Shown: piece after piece, positions 1 to 9,118 of the stretch
Layout of the letters: each line of letters opens with the position of its first letter
How positions within the stretch are numbered: the first letter of the stretch is position 1
Assembly (NCBI GenBank): GCA_002478145.1
Contig: DLMI01000180.1
Location: 6,178-70,177, forward strand
Source of the DNA: Acidobacteria bacterium UBA7540
Lineage (GTDB): Bacteria > Acidobacteriota > Terriglobia > UBA7540
Reading direction: 5' to 3'
Length of the DNA stretch: 64,000 nt
Position numbers and translations under genes: made by a program
The notes under the pieces: generated by a model
What the model was told of the DNA's origin: nothing
Seen by the model: the letters and a program-made list of their open reading frames with translations, nothing else
The model's database searches: none

Positions 1-7
1 GCGCCAG

Positions 8-949
8 GTGAAGCCCGGCTGCGTGTTCTACGCGCCTTTGGAGTCTTCCGCCCAGTTGGCGCTCGCAGGGTTCATCCGCCCTGCCAACTCCGTGAAGGAG
101 TTCATCTTCCCAAAGCACGAAGAGCTTTACGGATACCGCATTGCAGGGAATGGGATTGAGCTCATCGAGGCTAAGCAACCCGCCGGCGAGCAGGTGCTGA
201 TTGCCGCGCGGCCATGCGACGCGGCCTCGATACCTATCCTGGACCACGTTTTCAACTGGGATTATAAGGACGAGCTGTATAATCTCCGCCGCCAATTAAC
301 TACGGTCGTAACGCTGGCCTGCACGGCGCACGATGACGCGTGCTTCTGCACATCGGTGGGCTTGGGACCTGCTGCCGAGCGCGGCTCGGACGCGATGCTG
401 CTGGAATTGGGGGACGGCGAGTATGAAGTCCGCTGCCTGACAGAGAAGGGGGAAGCCCTCTTGGGCGGCAAGGTGCAGGCCTCCGAGCGCGTGGCGAGCG
501 TTTCGGCGGGGCCTGAAAAGCGCTTCGACGCGGAGGCGGTGCGGGCTTTTGTGAAGGAGCATTTCGACAGCCCCTTCTGGCCAGCTCAGACTCTGGCCTG
601 CCTGGGCTGTGGCGCTTGTGCGTACACCTGCCCGACGTGCCATTGTTTCGATATCGTCGACGAGGGAAATATCGAGCGCGGCGTGCGCGCCAGGAACTGG
701 GACTCGTGCCAATTCGCGATGTTCACGCTCCACGCTTCCGGCCACAACCCGCGCCCCAACCAGCCTTCGCGGCAGCGCCAGCGCATCGATCACAAGTTCC
801 ACGTCTATCCGGAAAAATTCGGGGAGATTCTCTGCACCGGCTGCGGAAACTGCACGCGCAACTGCCCGGTGGGGATGGGCGTGCTGAGTGTTCTTGCTGA
901 GATCGACCATGCACAACATATACGAACCCGACCTGATGAAGGTCATTGA
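8..949 (+). CDS. 4Fe-4S dicluster electron-transfer protein (hydrogenase beta / AsrA-like), possibly 5' partial
   Basis: An iron-sulfur subunit of a soluble redox complex, of the type found as the beta subunit of group 3 [NiFe] hydrogenases, as anaerobic sulfite reductase A or in Hdr/Flox modules. Two cysteine clusters near the C-terminus (CLGCGACAYTCPTC at about residues 198-211 and CTGCGNCTRNCP at about 275-286) are typical [4Fe-4S] ligand sets. The frame is open to the window edge, so the GTG at position 8 may not be the true start and the gene may begin upstream. It overlaps the next gene, an FAD/NAD-binding partner, which implies one complex. No hydrogenase small or large subunit follows, so the catalytic partner is unknown. 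Family confidence is good; the exact complex is not resolved. Confidence 0.8.
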   Translation: MKPGCVFYAPLESSAQLALAGFIRPANSVKEFIFPKHEELYGYRIAGNGIELIEAKQPAGEQVLIAARPCDAASIPILDHVFNWDYKDELYNLRRQLTTVVTLACTAHDDACFCTSVGLGPAAERGSDAMLLELGDGEYEVRCLTEKGEALLGGKVQASERVASVSAGPEKRFDAEAVRAFVKEHFDSPFWPAQTLACLGCGACAYTCPTCHCFDIVDEGNIERGVRARNWDSCQFAMFTLHASGHNPRPNQPSRQRQRIDHKFHVYPEKFGEILCTGCGNCTRNCPVGMGVLSVLAEIDHAQHIRTRPDEGH

Positions 950-1742
950 GACACGCCAGCAGACGCCGGATGTGAAATCCGTAAAGGTCCGCTTCCTCGA
1001 CGAAGCGCGAGCGACGGAGTTCTCCTTTCGCGTTGGCCAGTTTGGCATCTTCTCCGTGTTTGGCTACGGTGAAGCCACCTTTAACATTTGCTCGAGCTCC
1101 AACTGGAAGGACAACCTCGAGTTCTGTTTCCGCCGCGTGGGTTGCGTGACCGAAGCGCTGTGGAGCATCGAGGAAGGTGATGTGATCGGTTTCCGCGGCC
1201 CTTACGGAAATGCCTATCCGACGGAGGAGTGGAAAGGAAAGAACCTGATCTTCCTCGGCGGGGGCATTGCCATGCCACCCGTCCGTTGCGCGGTGTGGTA
1301 TGCGCTGGAGAATCGCGCTGACTACGGCAACATTACGATTGTCTATGGAGCGCGCAGCGTCGCAGACCTCGTTTATGTGGACGAGCTGGACGAATGGGCC
1401 AAGCACCCGAAGGTGCGCGTGGTGCGCTGCGTCGATCCTGGCGGAGAGACTCCCGACTGGAAGGGTGAGATCGGGTTCGTGCCCACCGTATTCGAGCGCG
1501 CCGGCGTGTCGGCGGAAGACTCAGTCGCTCTCGTCATCGGCCCCCCCATCATGATCAAGAATACCCTTCCGGTGCTCTACCGGATGGGGATTCTGCCCAG
1601 CGTTGTTTACACCAGCCTCGAAAACCGCATGAAATGCGGGGTAGGGAAGTGCGGCCGCTGCAACGTCGGATCGTTCTACGTCTGCAAGGAAGGTCCGATC
1701 CTCACCATGGCTCAGCTCGAGCGCCTGCCGGCTGACTACTGA
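909..1742 (+). CDS. FAD/NAD(P)-binding oxidoreductase subunit (hydrogenase gamma / AsrB-like)
   Basis: The flavin partner of the preceding Fe-S protein, expected to pass electrons between NAD(P)H and the Fe-S subunit. It shows a ferredoxin-reductase fold: an FAD-binding beta barrel (about residues 10-95), an NAD-binding Rossmann part beginning with LIFLGGGIAMPPVR, and a C-terminal [2Fe-2S]-type cysteine group CGVGKCGRCNVGSFYVC. I place the start at ATG 909, which lies inside the end of the upstream gene; an in-frame GTG at 888 and an ATG at 936 are alternatives. The overlap suggests translational coupling. Downstream genes are unrelated in function. It could belong to a sulfhydrogenase, an anaerobic sulfite reductase or an Hdr/Flox module. 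Confidence 0.8.
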   Translation: MHNIYEPDLMKVIETRQQTPDVKSVKVRFLDEARATEFSFRVGQFGIFSVFGYGEATFNICSSSNWKDNLEFCFRRVGCVTEALWSIEEGDVIGFRGPYGNAYPTEEWKGKNLIFLGGGIAMPPVRCAVWYALENRADYGNITIVYGARSVADLVYVDELDEWAKHPKVRVVRCVDPGGETPDWKGEIGFVPTVFERAGVSAEDSVALVIGPPIMIKNTLPVLYRMGILPSVVYTSLENRMKCGVGKCGRCNVGSFYVCKEGPILTMAQLERLPADY

Positions 1743-1815
1743 GGCTGTGTTGTGGCGAGAGAGCCACTGCAGGCCTGTTGCATTTCGAAACCCGCCCGTA
1801 CTATTATCTCGCCCG

Positions 1816-2535
1816 ATGGCAGAGCCTTTCCTCAGCATTGTGGTTCCCGCCTACAACGAAGGACGGCGTATCCGTAGCACACTGGAGAAACTCTGTCACT
1901 TCAAGGAGTTGGAGCCTTACTCGATTGAGCTGATGGTAGTGGATGACGGCTCCACCGACCGGACTGTCGAGACAGTCTCGGAGTTCCCCGGCATCCGTCT
2001 GGTTCGGAACGACCGAAATCATGGCAAAGGCTTCACGGTTCGCCACGGAGTTTTGGAAGCGCGGGGCGAGTTCTTACTTTTCACAGACGCTGACCTTTCC
2101 ACACCGATTGAAGAGGTGGACAAACTGCTTTCGGCTCTGCAATCCTCCGGCGCCGATGCCGCCGTGGGTTCACGCGCCCTGGAACGCGAACTCATCGGAA
2201 TTCATCAGCCCTGGTTCCGTGATATGGCCGGGCGATTTTTCAATCTGCTGGTGAAGATCTTCACGGGCCTCCGGTTACACGATACTCAATGCGGATTCAA
2301 ACTCTTCAAGCACAGTTCCACTCGCAGGGCGTTTGAAATGATGCGCGTGGAGGGTTTTGGATTCGATCCCGAACTCTTATTCCTCATTGAGAGACAAGGT
2401 GGAAGGGTGGTGGAAGTACCGGTGAGATGGAATGACAACCCGGCCACCAAGGTACGGTTTCTTCGCGACTCCGCACGAATGTTCCTTGATTTGATGGCCA
2501 TCCGCTGGCGCGCCTTCATGGGAAAATATCAGTGA
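1816..2535 (+). CDS. Glycosyltransferase family 2 (dolichyl-phosphate beta-glucosyltransferase-like)
   Basis: Transfers a sugar from a nucleotide-sugar donor, probably to a polyprenyl phosphate at the inner membrane. The GT-A fold signature is present: SIVVPAYNEGRRI near the N-terminus, VVDDGSTD, and the DxD-type motif FTDADLSTP, followed by DTQCGFKLF, a motif of the ALG5/DPM1-like branch. Length about 239 residues fits a catalytic domain without C-terminal membrane helices. The start is ATG 1816; an open extension back to a TTG at 1747 has no visible ribosome site. The gene overlaps the next one by four bases (GTGA), so the two are probably co-translated although functionally unrelated. Confidence 0.82.
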   Translation: MAEPFLSIVVPAYNEGRRIRSTLEKLCHFKELEPYSIELMVVDDGSTDRTVETVSEFPGIRLVRNDRNHGKGFTVRHGVLEARGEFLLFTDADLSTPIEEVDKLLSALQSSGADAAVGSRALERELIGIHQPWFRDMAGRFFNLLVKIFTGLRLHDTQCGFKLFKHSSTRRAFEMMRVEGFGFDPELLFLIERQGGRVVEVPVRWNDNPATKVRFLRDSARMFLDLMAIRWRAFMGKYQ

Positions 2536-3368
2536 ACATTATTGAATTCACTCTCCTGGTTTGGGTGTCGTCGCTCCTTGCCGGATTTGTCGGATCGTTA
2601 ACGGGTCTGGGCGGAGGGATCATCATCACGCCCGTGCTGACCCTGGCTCTCGGCGTCGATATTCGATACGCCATCGGCGCCACGCTCGTTTCGGTGATCG
2701 CGACTTCCTCGGGCGCGGCTGCCGCATACGTTCGCGAGGGTTTCTCCAACATCAGAATTGGGATGTTCCTTGAGATTGCAACCACCGTGGGAGCGGTCAT
2801 GGGGGCTTTGCTGGCCGCCAGGATTTCGACAGGTGCGATCTCCATCATCTTTGGACTCGTTTTGCTTTACTCGGCCTACGCCTCCAGCCGCCCGCGACAC
2901 GAGCGAGTTGGCGATTGCCAGCCCGACCCTCTCGCCACCCGCCTGAAAATGAACGGCAGCTATCCTACACCCGATGGGCCGAAGAGTTATTGCGCACAAG
3001 CGGTGCCCACGGGGTTCAGTTTGATGTTCGGGGCGGGGATTCTTTCAGGTTTACTCGGGATTGGGTCGGGAGCCGTCAAGGTGATTGCCATGGACCAGGC
3101 CATGGGCCTTCCCTTTAAGGTTTCGACCACCACCAGTAACTTCATGATCGGCGTGACGGCTGCCGCAAGTGCTGGCGTCTATCTCAGCCGTGGATACATT
3201 GATCCCGGTCTTGCCACGCCAGTGATGTTGGGGGTGGTGGTCGGCGCGTTGGTCGGAGCACGTGTTTTGACTCGCGCCAAGACGCGGTGGTTGCGACTTG
3301 TCTTCGGTCTCGTGATTGGCATTATGGCGGTCGAGATGATTTACCACGGACTGACGGGGAGGCTATAA
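2532..3368 (+). CDS. TauE/SafE family sulfite/organosulfonate exporter-like permease
   Basis: An inner-membrane transporter of the TauE/SafE family (COG0730), about 278 residues with roughly eight hydrophobic segments. The two family repeats start with LLAGFVGSLTGLGGGIIITPVL and, after the central loop, GILSGLLGIGSGAVKVIAM; the Gly-rich first helix of each half is diagnostic. The central cytoplasmic loop (about residues 118-160) is longer than in minimal members. It starts with GTG in a GTGA overlap with the glycosyltransferase and is followed one base later by a DUF1634 protein, a common partner of this family. The substrate is unknown: sulfite, sulfonates or another small anion are possible. 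Confidence 0.85.
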   Translation: MNIIEFTLLVWVSSLLAGFVGSLTGLGGGIIITPVLTLALGVDIRYAIGATLVSVIATSSGAAAAYVREGFSNIRIGMFLEIATTVGAVMGALLAARISTGAISIIFGLVLLYSAYASSRPRHERVGDCQPDPLATRLKMNGSYPTPDGPKSYCAQAVPTGFSLMFGAGILSGLLGIGSGAVKVIAMDQAMGLPFKVSTTTSNFMIGVTAAASAGVYLSRGYIDPGLATPVMLGVVVGALVGARVLTRAKTRWLRLVFGLVIGIMAVEMIYHGLTGRL

Positions 3369-3369
3369 C

Positions 3370-3759
3370 GTGGCAAAGCAGACACTACAATGGACGGACC
3401 AGTATGTTGAAGAATTGATCGGGAATCTTCTCCGGGTGGGCGTAACGCTGGCTGCGGCAGTGGTTCTTTTCGGAGGGATTGTATACCTGTTTAGGCATGG
3501 ACGTGCGGCGCCTCAATATCACGTTTTCATGGGTGAACCTACGGACTTGCGCAGCGTGTCAGGAATCGTGAAAGACGCTCTAGCCTTTCGGGGACGCGGT
3601 TTGATCCAGCTCGGGCTGCTTCTCTTAATCGCAACTCCTGTGGCGCGCGTTGCCTTCTCGGTTGCTGCTTTCGCCATGCAGCGTGACCGGCTTTACGTCG
3701 TGGTTGCGCTCATCGTCCTTGCGGTACTGATGTGCAGCCTCACGGGTGGGCGCGCCTAG
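3370..3759 (+). CDS. DUF1634 small integral membrane protein
   Basis: A 129-residue protein with three predicted membrane helices (about residues 20-38, 77-96 and 105-124), matching the DUF1634 pattern. DUF1634 genes commonly follow a TauE/SafE permease, as here with a gap of one base, so it is likely an accessory subunit of that transporter. It starts with GTG. No catalytic residues can be recognised. Confidence 0.8.
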   Translation: MAKQTLQWTDQYVEELIGNLLRVGVTLAAAVVLFGGIVYLFRHGRAAPQYHVFMGEPTDLRSVSGIVKDALAFRGRGLIQLGLLLLIATPVARVAFSVAAFAMQRDRLYVVVALIVLAVLMCSLTGGRA

Positions 3760-3814
3760 CCCACGGCCTCATGGGCAGCAGGCGCGAGTTGTTGGGTGCG
3801 CCGGAGGTCGGCTG

Positions 3815-3906
3815 GAATTGCCGATCTTCGATTGCTGATTGTCGATTGACAGCGGAGGAAGTTGCCACGCCGCCTTTTCAATCGGCAATTAGCAATCGGC
3901 AATGAA
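3815..3906. repeat. Heptanucleotide-phased inverted repeat element
   Basis: Left arm 3815-3849 is five 7-base units of the form YGATTGN. Right arm 3879-3906 is units of the form CAATCGG, the reverse complement. Between them lies a core containing GTTGCCACGCCGCC. Both arms keep exact 7-base phase. It lies in the gap between the DUF1634 gene and the next gene. See the findings for the family. Confidence 0.7.
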
Positions 3907-4188
3907 AACTTGGTCTTGGGCAGCGGCTGAGCGCCAGGCTGTAGGACGAATCGAATCCTCACCCGGCGGGCGCCGAATTCCAGGCTGGGCTTACGTTTCC
4001 GAAGCCCGTGAATTTCGCCCCAGTTTCGGGCAACCGAATCAATGCCTTCCGAATCGAAACACCAGGCGTTGCCACGAAGGGGAGAAGAGTGTATGCTCTG
4101 CAGTAGGAGTATAGTTAGGGGTTGTACCGGTGCCTGGGGGGCATACTATCCTGGGGTTAGGGCAAGGCGATACAGAAAGGAGCATATT

Positions 4189-4935
4189 ATGCTAGGCCGG
4201 ACGGTGAGAGTGATGGGCATCATGACGGCATTGGTTTACCTTGCCACTTCCGCGTTCGCCGATCAGACGGACGTGCCGAAACAAGCGCTTTCAATCCCGG
4301 CGGGCAGTGTGCTTCATATGAAGCTCACCACAACGCTTACCTCCAAGACCAATAAGACAGGCGACCCATTTACGGGTCAGGTCACCCAGCCGATCGTTGT
4401 GGACAGCAAAGAGGTGGTCCCGAAATACAGCCAAGTCCAAGGACATGTCGCCTTCGCAAAACCCTCGAAACGTGTTAAGGGCAAAGCCCTAATGCGACTG
4501 GTCATCGACAAGGTCGTGACCCCTGACGAAGACAAGCAGTTCCTGCTACCGAGTACCTTGGACGATTCAAACAACGCGCCCTGTGCTCACACCAAAGACG
4601 ACGAAGGCACGCTCGAGGGGTGCGGCAAGAGCAAGAAAGATGCTGCTGAGGCTGCTGGAATTGCCGGAGCCATGGGAGCCGGGGCGGGCGCCACTGTCGG
4701 CATGGGTCACGAAATAGAGTGCGAATATTATGGGATGTGCGGTGGCGCAGGCATGGGGACCGACATCGGCTATGGTGCCGCGATTGGCGGTGGGACCGCA
4801 TTGATCTATATGCTTTTCAAGCACGAAAAGGACATCATTCTCGTGCAAGGAACGGAATTGACCTTTATCGTGAATCGCACTACGGAAGGTAAGGATTTGC
4901 CGCCGCCACCCCCAGAGCAAGCTCAATCCCAATAG
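4189..4935 (+). CDS. Exported protein with glycine-zipper region
   Basis: A 248-residue exported protein of unknown function. The start at ATG 4189 is set by AAGGAG at 4177-4182 and gives a clean signal peptide (about residues 1-25, ending SAFA). The mature N-terminal half (LSIPAGSVLHMKLTTTL, then VVPKYSQVQGHV) resembles the beta-domain of TrbI/VirB10-like and other envelope proteins. The C-terminal part has closely spaced glycines (GAMGAGAGATVGMG and AAIGGGTALIYML), a glycine-zipper pattern seen in proteins that pack into or span the outer membrane. It stands alone, convergent with the TonB-dependent receptor gene. The role is not known; envelope localisation is the only firm inference. Confidence 0.7.
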   Translation: MLGRTVRVMGIMTALVYLATSAFADQTDVPKQALSIPAGSVLHMKLTTTLTSKTNKTGDPFTGQVTQPIVVDSKEVVPKYSQVQGHVAFAKPSKRVKGKALMRLVIDKVVTPDEDKQFLLPSTLDDSNNAPCAHTKDDEGTLEGCGKSKKDAAEAAGIAGAMGAGAGATVGMGHEIECEYYGMCGGAGMGTDIGYGAAIGGGTALIYMLFKHEKDIILVQGTELTFIVNRTTEGKDLPPPPPEQAQSQ

Positions 4936-5070
4936 TTTCGCGCCAAGTCAAGGCGTGCTGGCCTGCAAAGCTCTCCAACCGGTCAAAATTCATGCCAGTA
5001 AGGGTGGAGGCGGTCCGGCGAGTCTAGGGCCTGGCAACGTGCGCCTGCGAAACACCCTCCAGTGGGTTTT

Positions 5071-7602
5071 TCAATAGACAACGTCCAGTGACACGTCATA
5101 GAACCGGTGCAGAAGGCCGGCATATTGGCCGAAATATGCGGATGTAACGTTGTTGTGGACGTCGCGGAAGTTCCCATGGTTGGTGATATTGAAGATCCGT
5201 AATGCCCCGCGAAACTTATGATTCTTGGCCCAAGGAATCCAGCGCATGCGGAAATCCTTGGAAAGTCGCAGGTCGAGCGAGAAATAGGTTGGGAAACGAA
5301 GGCTGTTCGGCGTACCGACGTAGTTCTGAAGAACATCAACGGCGGAATAAGGGAAGCCCGTATGGAGGTCAAGTACCGGGCTGGCGGTAATTTTCCAGGG
5401 GACCTTGAACCGGCCCCAGGTGACGAGCCGGTTGGGGACGTTGCTGGGCAAGGCCCCGAAAAAATCGGGACGGATGACCGGTTGTTCAAAGGGCACGTAA
5501 ACGGCGGAGAGCGTGTTCAGGTCTCCGCGGGAAAGGCTGTAAACATACGAAATGTTGAAGTCGGCATTCTCTCGAGCTCTGACGCGCAGGGTGGTTTCAA
5601 GCTCGTGATAGCGCGACGCGCCGGTGTTGCTGAGGAGGAGGACGGGGCCGCCGGGGGCATTGTACAGCGAATTGACAATGAACTCTTCGTAGGAGCGACT
5701 ACTGAGATAATTCACCCGTGCCATCACGTTGGGCCGAATCTCCTGGTCCATCTCCACGTTCCAGGTCAAGTTGAACGGCGTGCTGTCGAGGCGGTTGTTC
5801 GAGGGCACAACGATTCCGTGCTCGTCCTTCTTCTCGTAGAAGTTCTGGAGAACGATGGGCGGGCCGAGCGGGTTTCCCAGAGTGTCGTAATAAGTGACAA
5901 CACGCGTGAGATTCTGGGTGAAATCACCGGCCAGCAGCGGCAGGCGATCGTAGAAGAGGCCGATACCCGATCGGATAATCGTCTTGGCATTGCGTCCCGG
6001 AGAATAGGCCAAGCCCAGGCGGGGGGCGAATGCAGCATGCGCGCCGAGCGTCTGCCCGGAAAAGCGCGCCCCGTAATCAAGGGCGATCTGGTCGTTAAAG
6101 GCCCAGTGGTCCTGGGCGAATGCGGCCAATTCCGTATCTTTAGCGTTCAAAACACCTCCTCCCTGGAAGGTTATGAGTTCGGCAAGCGAACCGTCTGGCC
6201 TCAGGAGTTGCACAGGATGGGATTTGCTGAGGTCGTTATAGGAGCGATGAACGAATTCCCCCCCTACCCTGAGGGTGTGTCGGCCGGCCCAATCTTTCTT
6301 CCCGGATTGATAATTCTGGAGCAGTTCTTGCTGGGTGCTAGCCCGAGTCCAGGCGTTGAAGAAGTTTCCTTCCCAATTGTCCGGCGTCAGGACCATATCC
6401 TGTGAACCTTGCCCGTGCGCATAGCTGTCGAAGTCGGTGTACTGGAAGAGGGTCGTCAGCACCCCGCCGTTGGAGAACATGTACCTGTCTGTAGCGCCAA
6501 CTGAGAATCCGCTCTGCGCATAGTCGGAGGATGCGGACTGCTGTATGAAAGAGTCGATATTGGCGTATTGCTCGCGCAACGGAAACACCTTCAAGTTGGC
6601 GGTCATGAGATTTTGGGGAGAAGAAACGTAATAGAGATCCGTGAACGAATCGACCCCTTGCTTTTTGATCTCGTTATGCGGCCAAGCCAACCCGCGCACA
6701 GGCTGCTTATTGAGGTCGTACATGAAGGATTCTGAGAAACTCAGTTTATCTCCGACGACAGGGCCGGTGAAGCTAAGGCGTGGTGAGTCGTCGGAAATAC
6801 CCACGATGTGGTCGCTCTTGATGCGCACGCTGGGAAGAAAGTCATTCAGTTCCCAGTTCCATCGGTCCAGTGGAGCTTTGGTTTGGACGCTGGTCAGCCC
6901 GCCGCTAAAGCGGCCATACTGCGCTTGATAGGCGGTCTTCTGAACTTCCACAGATTCCACCGCATCGATGGGAACCTGAATCGAAAAACTTCCCGTAACC
7001 GGATCGACGGTCTCCGCAGAGTCAATGAGCAACATGCCTTGATTCTCAGTGACGCCTTTGATGTTTATTTTCCCATCGGGGGTCCGAATAACTCCCGGCA
7101 CAAGCGGCAAAGCCGCCAGGAATTTTTGCTCCACCAAGGGCAACGTCCGAAGCTCCCCTGAGCTGATCGTGGCCGGTGGTGCGGTGGTCTCCAAAGAGAC
7201 AGCGGGCGCCTTCTCCTTTACCTCCACCTTTTGATGGACGACTACCTCGCGGGGCAAGACGACCTGGACAAACGGCGCCTGTCCTTCGGCGATCCCGATA
7301 TCCTTCTGAATCAGAGGCTGATATCCGAGCGCTGCGCAAGTCAGATCATAGCTCCCAGGGGTCAGCCCCGTGAATTCAAAGCCGCCTTTTTCTCCGGTTG
7401 TTTGGGTTCGCCCTTCTTCGGGCAACCCGGGACCGGCGAGCGTGCAGGCTGCCCCTGCAATCGGAGCGTTCTTGTCTCCCAGCACCTCGCCCTTAAGGGT
7501 CTGGGTTGGCGGCATCGCAGCACAAAGGCTGAGTGCAATCTCCAGGAGGATTGCTATGGTGAGGAGCGGGACTGCGTATCGGCATCCATTGTTTCGCGGC
7601 AT
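5071..7602 (-). CDS. TonB-dependent receptor with carboxypeptidase-regulatory-like domain (Oar-like)
   Basis: An outer-membrane TonB-dependent receptor, 843 residues. Order of parts: signal peptide (about 1-28), carboxypeptidase regulatory-like beta-sandwich (about 33-115, including GFEFTGLTPGSYDLT), plug domain (about 130-245, with NIKGVTENQGMLLIDS), then a long beta-barrel ending in an aromatic C-terminal strand (DVSLDVVY). The layout matches the Oar-like receptors that are numerous in Acidobacteriota, though it is shorter than the roughly 1,100 residues of many members. The substrate is not evident. It is monocistronic, and the gap before the duplicated small exported protein genes probably holds its promoter. 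Confidence 0.85.
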   Translation of the reverse strand: MPRNNGCRYAVPLLTIAILLEIALSLCAAMPPTQTLKGEVLGDKNAPIAGAACTLAGPGLPEEGRTQTTGEKGGFEFTGLTPGSYDLTCAALGYQPLIQKDIGIAEGQAPFVQVVLPREVVVHQKVEVKEKAPAVSLETTAPPATISSGELRTLPLVEQKFLAALPLVPGVIRTPDGKINIKGVTENQGMLLIDSAETVDPVTGSFSIQVPIDAVESVEVQKTAYQAQYGRFSGGLTSVQTKAPLDRWNWELNDFLPSVRIKSDHIVGISDDSPRLSFTGPVVGDKLSFSESFMYDLNKQPVRGLAWPHNEIKKQGVDSFTDLYYVSSPQNLMTANLKVFPLREQYANIDSFIQQSASSDYAQSGFSVGATDRYMFSNGGVLTTLFQYTDFDSYAHGQGSQDMVLTPDNWEGNFFNAWTRASTQQELLQNYQSGKKDWAGRHTLRVGGEFVHRSYNDLSKSHPVQLLRPDGSLAELITFQGGGVLNAKDTELAAFAQDHWAFNDQIALDYGARFSGQTLGAHAAFAPRLGLAYSPGRNAKTIIRSGIGLFYDRLPLLAGDFTQNLTRVVTYYDTLGNPLGPPIVLQNFYEKKDEHGIVVPSNNRLDSTPFNLTWNVEMDQEIRPNVMARVNYLSSRSYEEFIVNSLYNAPGGPVLLLSNTGASRYHELETTLRVRARENADFNISYVYSLSRGDLNTLSAVYVPFEQPVIRPDFFGALPSNVPNRLVTWGRFKVPWKITASPVLDLHTGFPYSAVDVLQNYVGTPNSLRFPTYFSLDLRLSKDFRMRWIPWAKNHKFRGALRIFNITNHGNFRDVHNNVTSAYFGQYAGLLHRFYDVSLDVVY

Positions 7603-7930
7603 TAGTTACTGTTAGATGCTCAACTGAGTTGGACCGAATCTCCCTATTCTACTGTGACTTCAGCCAAGAAGGCTAGCTCTGCAACAAGAGCCAGACCGCT
7701 CTCGGACATCCTGTGCTTGCTTTTTTTGCTCCATTTGGTGCCAAGGACATACGAGTTCGTGTATGACGATGGACTTGGGTCTCGCGTCATCTAGCGCCGG
7801 CTTGCACCCGAGTACTCATAACTTCTGGTATTTGAGTTGTTTGGCGCTATCCAGTGGAATTGCGGAAGAGTGGCCCACGCCTTGCCCGAAGCAGAAGAGA
7901 AAGAAATTCATAAGGAGGTTTAGACCTAGC

Positions 7931-8299
7931 ATGAAGAAACTCTTGATATTGCTGTTCACGTTCACGGTTGCGTTCGCGCTGGCTATGCCGGCGTTCGCAC
8001 AGGAGACTCAGACGAAGACTGAGACGACCACCACGACCACCACGAAGCTGATGACGCTTCATGGCACCGTAAGTGACGACGGGAAAACGTTCACTAATGA
8101 CAAGGACCAGAAAGCTTGGACGGTCCGGAATCCGGAAGCGCTCAAGGGTCATGAAGGTCATCACGTCAGCGTAAAGGCCCACGTCTATGCGGACAAGGGT
8201 GAGATCCACGTCGTGTCGGTGAGAATGGTGAAAGCGTCACAGACGACCACGACGAAGACTGAGACGAAAACTGAAACCACTCCTGCGCCCCCGCAGTAA
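7931..8299 (+). CDS. Small exported protein, duplicated paralogue 1
   Basis: A 122-residue exported protein: signal peptide of about 24 residues (ending AFAQ), a Thr-rich linker, a central folded part (about residues 40-100, LHGTVSDDGKTFTNDKDQK onward) that resembles small beta-barrel exported domains, and a Thr/Lys-rich tail ending in PPQ. A strong AAGGAGG site 10 bases ahead of ATG 7931 sets the start, although the frame is open back to 7763. It is followed by a clear terminator. The second copy keeps the signal peptide and the tail but lacks the central domain. Function unknown. Confidence 0.75.
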   Translation: MKKLLILLFTFTVAFALAMPAFAQETQTKTETTTTTTTKLMTLHGTVSDDGKTFTNDKDQKAWTVRNPEALKGHEGHHVSVKAHVYADKGEIHVVSVRMVKASQTTTTKTETKTETTPAPPQ

Positions 8300-8350
8300 C
8301 CTTCGCTCCTACTTTTGCCGGTCTGGATAGGATTTCAGACCGTAATTCCC

Positions 8351-8385
8351 AAGCCCCCGTACTTACCTACGGGGGCTTTGCTTTT
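8351..8385 (+). terminator. Rho-independent terminator after small exported protein 1
   Basis: Perfect 11-bp stem AAGCCCCCGTA / TACGGGGGCTT with a 6-base loop, followed by TGCTTTT. The same structure recurs in copy 2 of the duplication at 9085-9118. Confidence 0.85.
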
Positions 8386-8505
8386 GGTTTTGCCTTTGCC
8401 AAGGAATCCCCGCCAAGGAATGATCCGATTGCAATTCCCGATCAAGAGTGGAGGCAACGCTTCGCGTCTAAACCGGTTGACAGTTCATCCACCGGAAGCG
8501 AAATC

Positions 8506-8641
8506 ATACTATCGCCTATCGTGGCAATCGAAGAGGGGTGGGGCTCATGCCAGGTGAATCGAAGGATGTGCGGCGTTCTCTCGAGCCTGAGTTGATTTCC
8601 CGCGGGGTGCGGATGACGCATCAGTGGCGTCTCCTGATTCA
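8506..8641 (+). pseudogene. Truncated fur copy at the duplication junction
   Basis: This stretch matches the first 130 or so bases of the intact fur gene at 9241. The ribosome site is degraded (GGAGGCG became GGAAGCG), the ATG became ATA, one base is lost near 8525, and homology stops at CTCCTGATTCA where the second duplication copy begins. A chimeric frame from ATG 8547 (MPGESKDVRRS, then LVRGTYEFV) stays open for about 60 codons but ends in unrelated sequence. It is best read as a by-product of the tandem duplication, with no complete DNA-binding or metal-binding domain. Confidence 0.75.
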
Positions 8642-8838
8642 TTTGGTGCGCGGCACATACGAATTCGTGTATGACGATGGACTTGGGTCTCGCGTTATCT
8701 GGCGCCGCCTTGCACCCGAGTACTCATAACTTCTGGTATTTGAGTTGTTTGGCGCTATCCAGTGCAATTGCGGAAAAGTGGCCCACGCCTTGCTCTAAGC
8801 AGAAGGGAAAGAAAATCATAAGGAGGTCTAGACCTAGC

Positions 8839-9033
8839 ATGAAGAAACTCTTGGTATTGCTGTTCACTTTTGCGGTTGCGTTCTCGCTGGCTATGCCAGT
8901 GTTCGCACAGGAGGCTCCGGCGACAACGGAAGCCCCGAAGACTACTGAGAAGAAGACGAAGAAGACGAAGGCGACGAAGGCGGCGAAGGTAAAGAAGACC
9001 ACTACCACTACCGCTCCTGCTCCCACGCCGTAA
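8839..9033 (+). CDS. Small exported Lys/Thr-rich protein, duplicated paralogue 2
   Basis: A 64-residue paralogue of the protein at 7931. The signal peptide is nearly identical (MKKLLVLLFTFAVAFSLAMP), as is the AAGGAGG site before ATG 8839. The mature part is only a low-complexity tail: a Lys/Thr/Ala-rich stretch that ends in APAPTP. The folded centre of paralogue 1 is missing. The mature product is therefore short, very basic and probably unstructured; it could act as a periplasmic polycation or be a decaying copy. Its own terminator follows. Confidence 0.65.
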   Translation: MKKLLVLLFTFAVAFSLAMPVFAQEAPATTEAPKTTEKKTKKTKATKAAKVKKTTTTTAPAPTP

Positions 9034-9084
9034 CCTTCGCTCCTACTCTTGCCGGTCTGGACAGGATTTCAGACCGTAATTCCC

Positions 9085-9118
9085 AAGCCCCCGTACCTAC
9101 CTACGGGGGCTTTGCTTT
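9085..9118 (+). terminator. Rho-independent terminator after small exported protein 2
   Basis: Stem AAGCCCCCGTA / TACGGGGGCTT with loop CCTACC and trailing TGCTTTT. It is the duplicate of the terminator at 8351 and separates the exported protein gene from fur. Confidence 0.85.

Larger units (their letters stand above)
7732..8639. repeat. Tandem duplication, copy 1 (908 bp)
   Basis: Starts at CATTTGGTG and contains the promoter region, a small exported protein gene, a terminator and the 5' end of a fur gene. The same order recurs from 8640, where copy 2 begins again with CATTTGGTG directly after a fur fragment. Copy 2 is about 175 bases shorter because its small exported protein is shorter. 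The intact fur gene lies at the end of copy 2. Confidence 0.85.
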
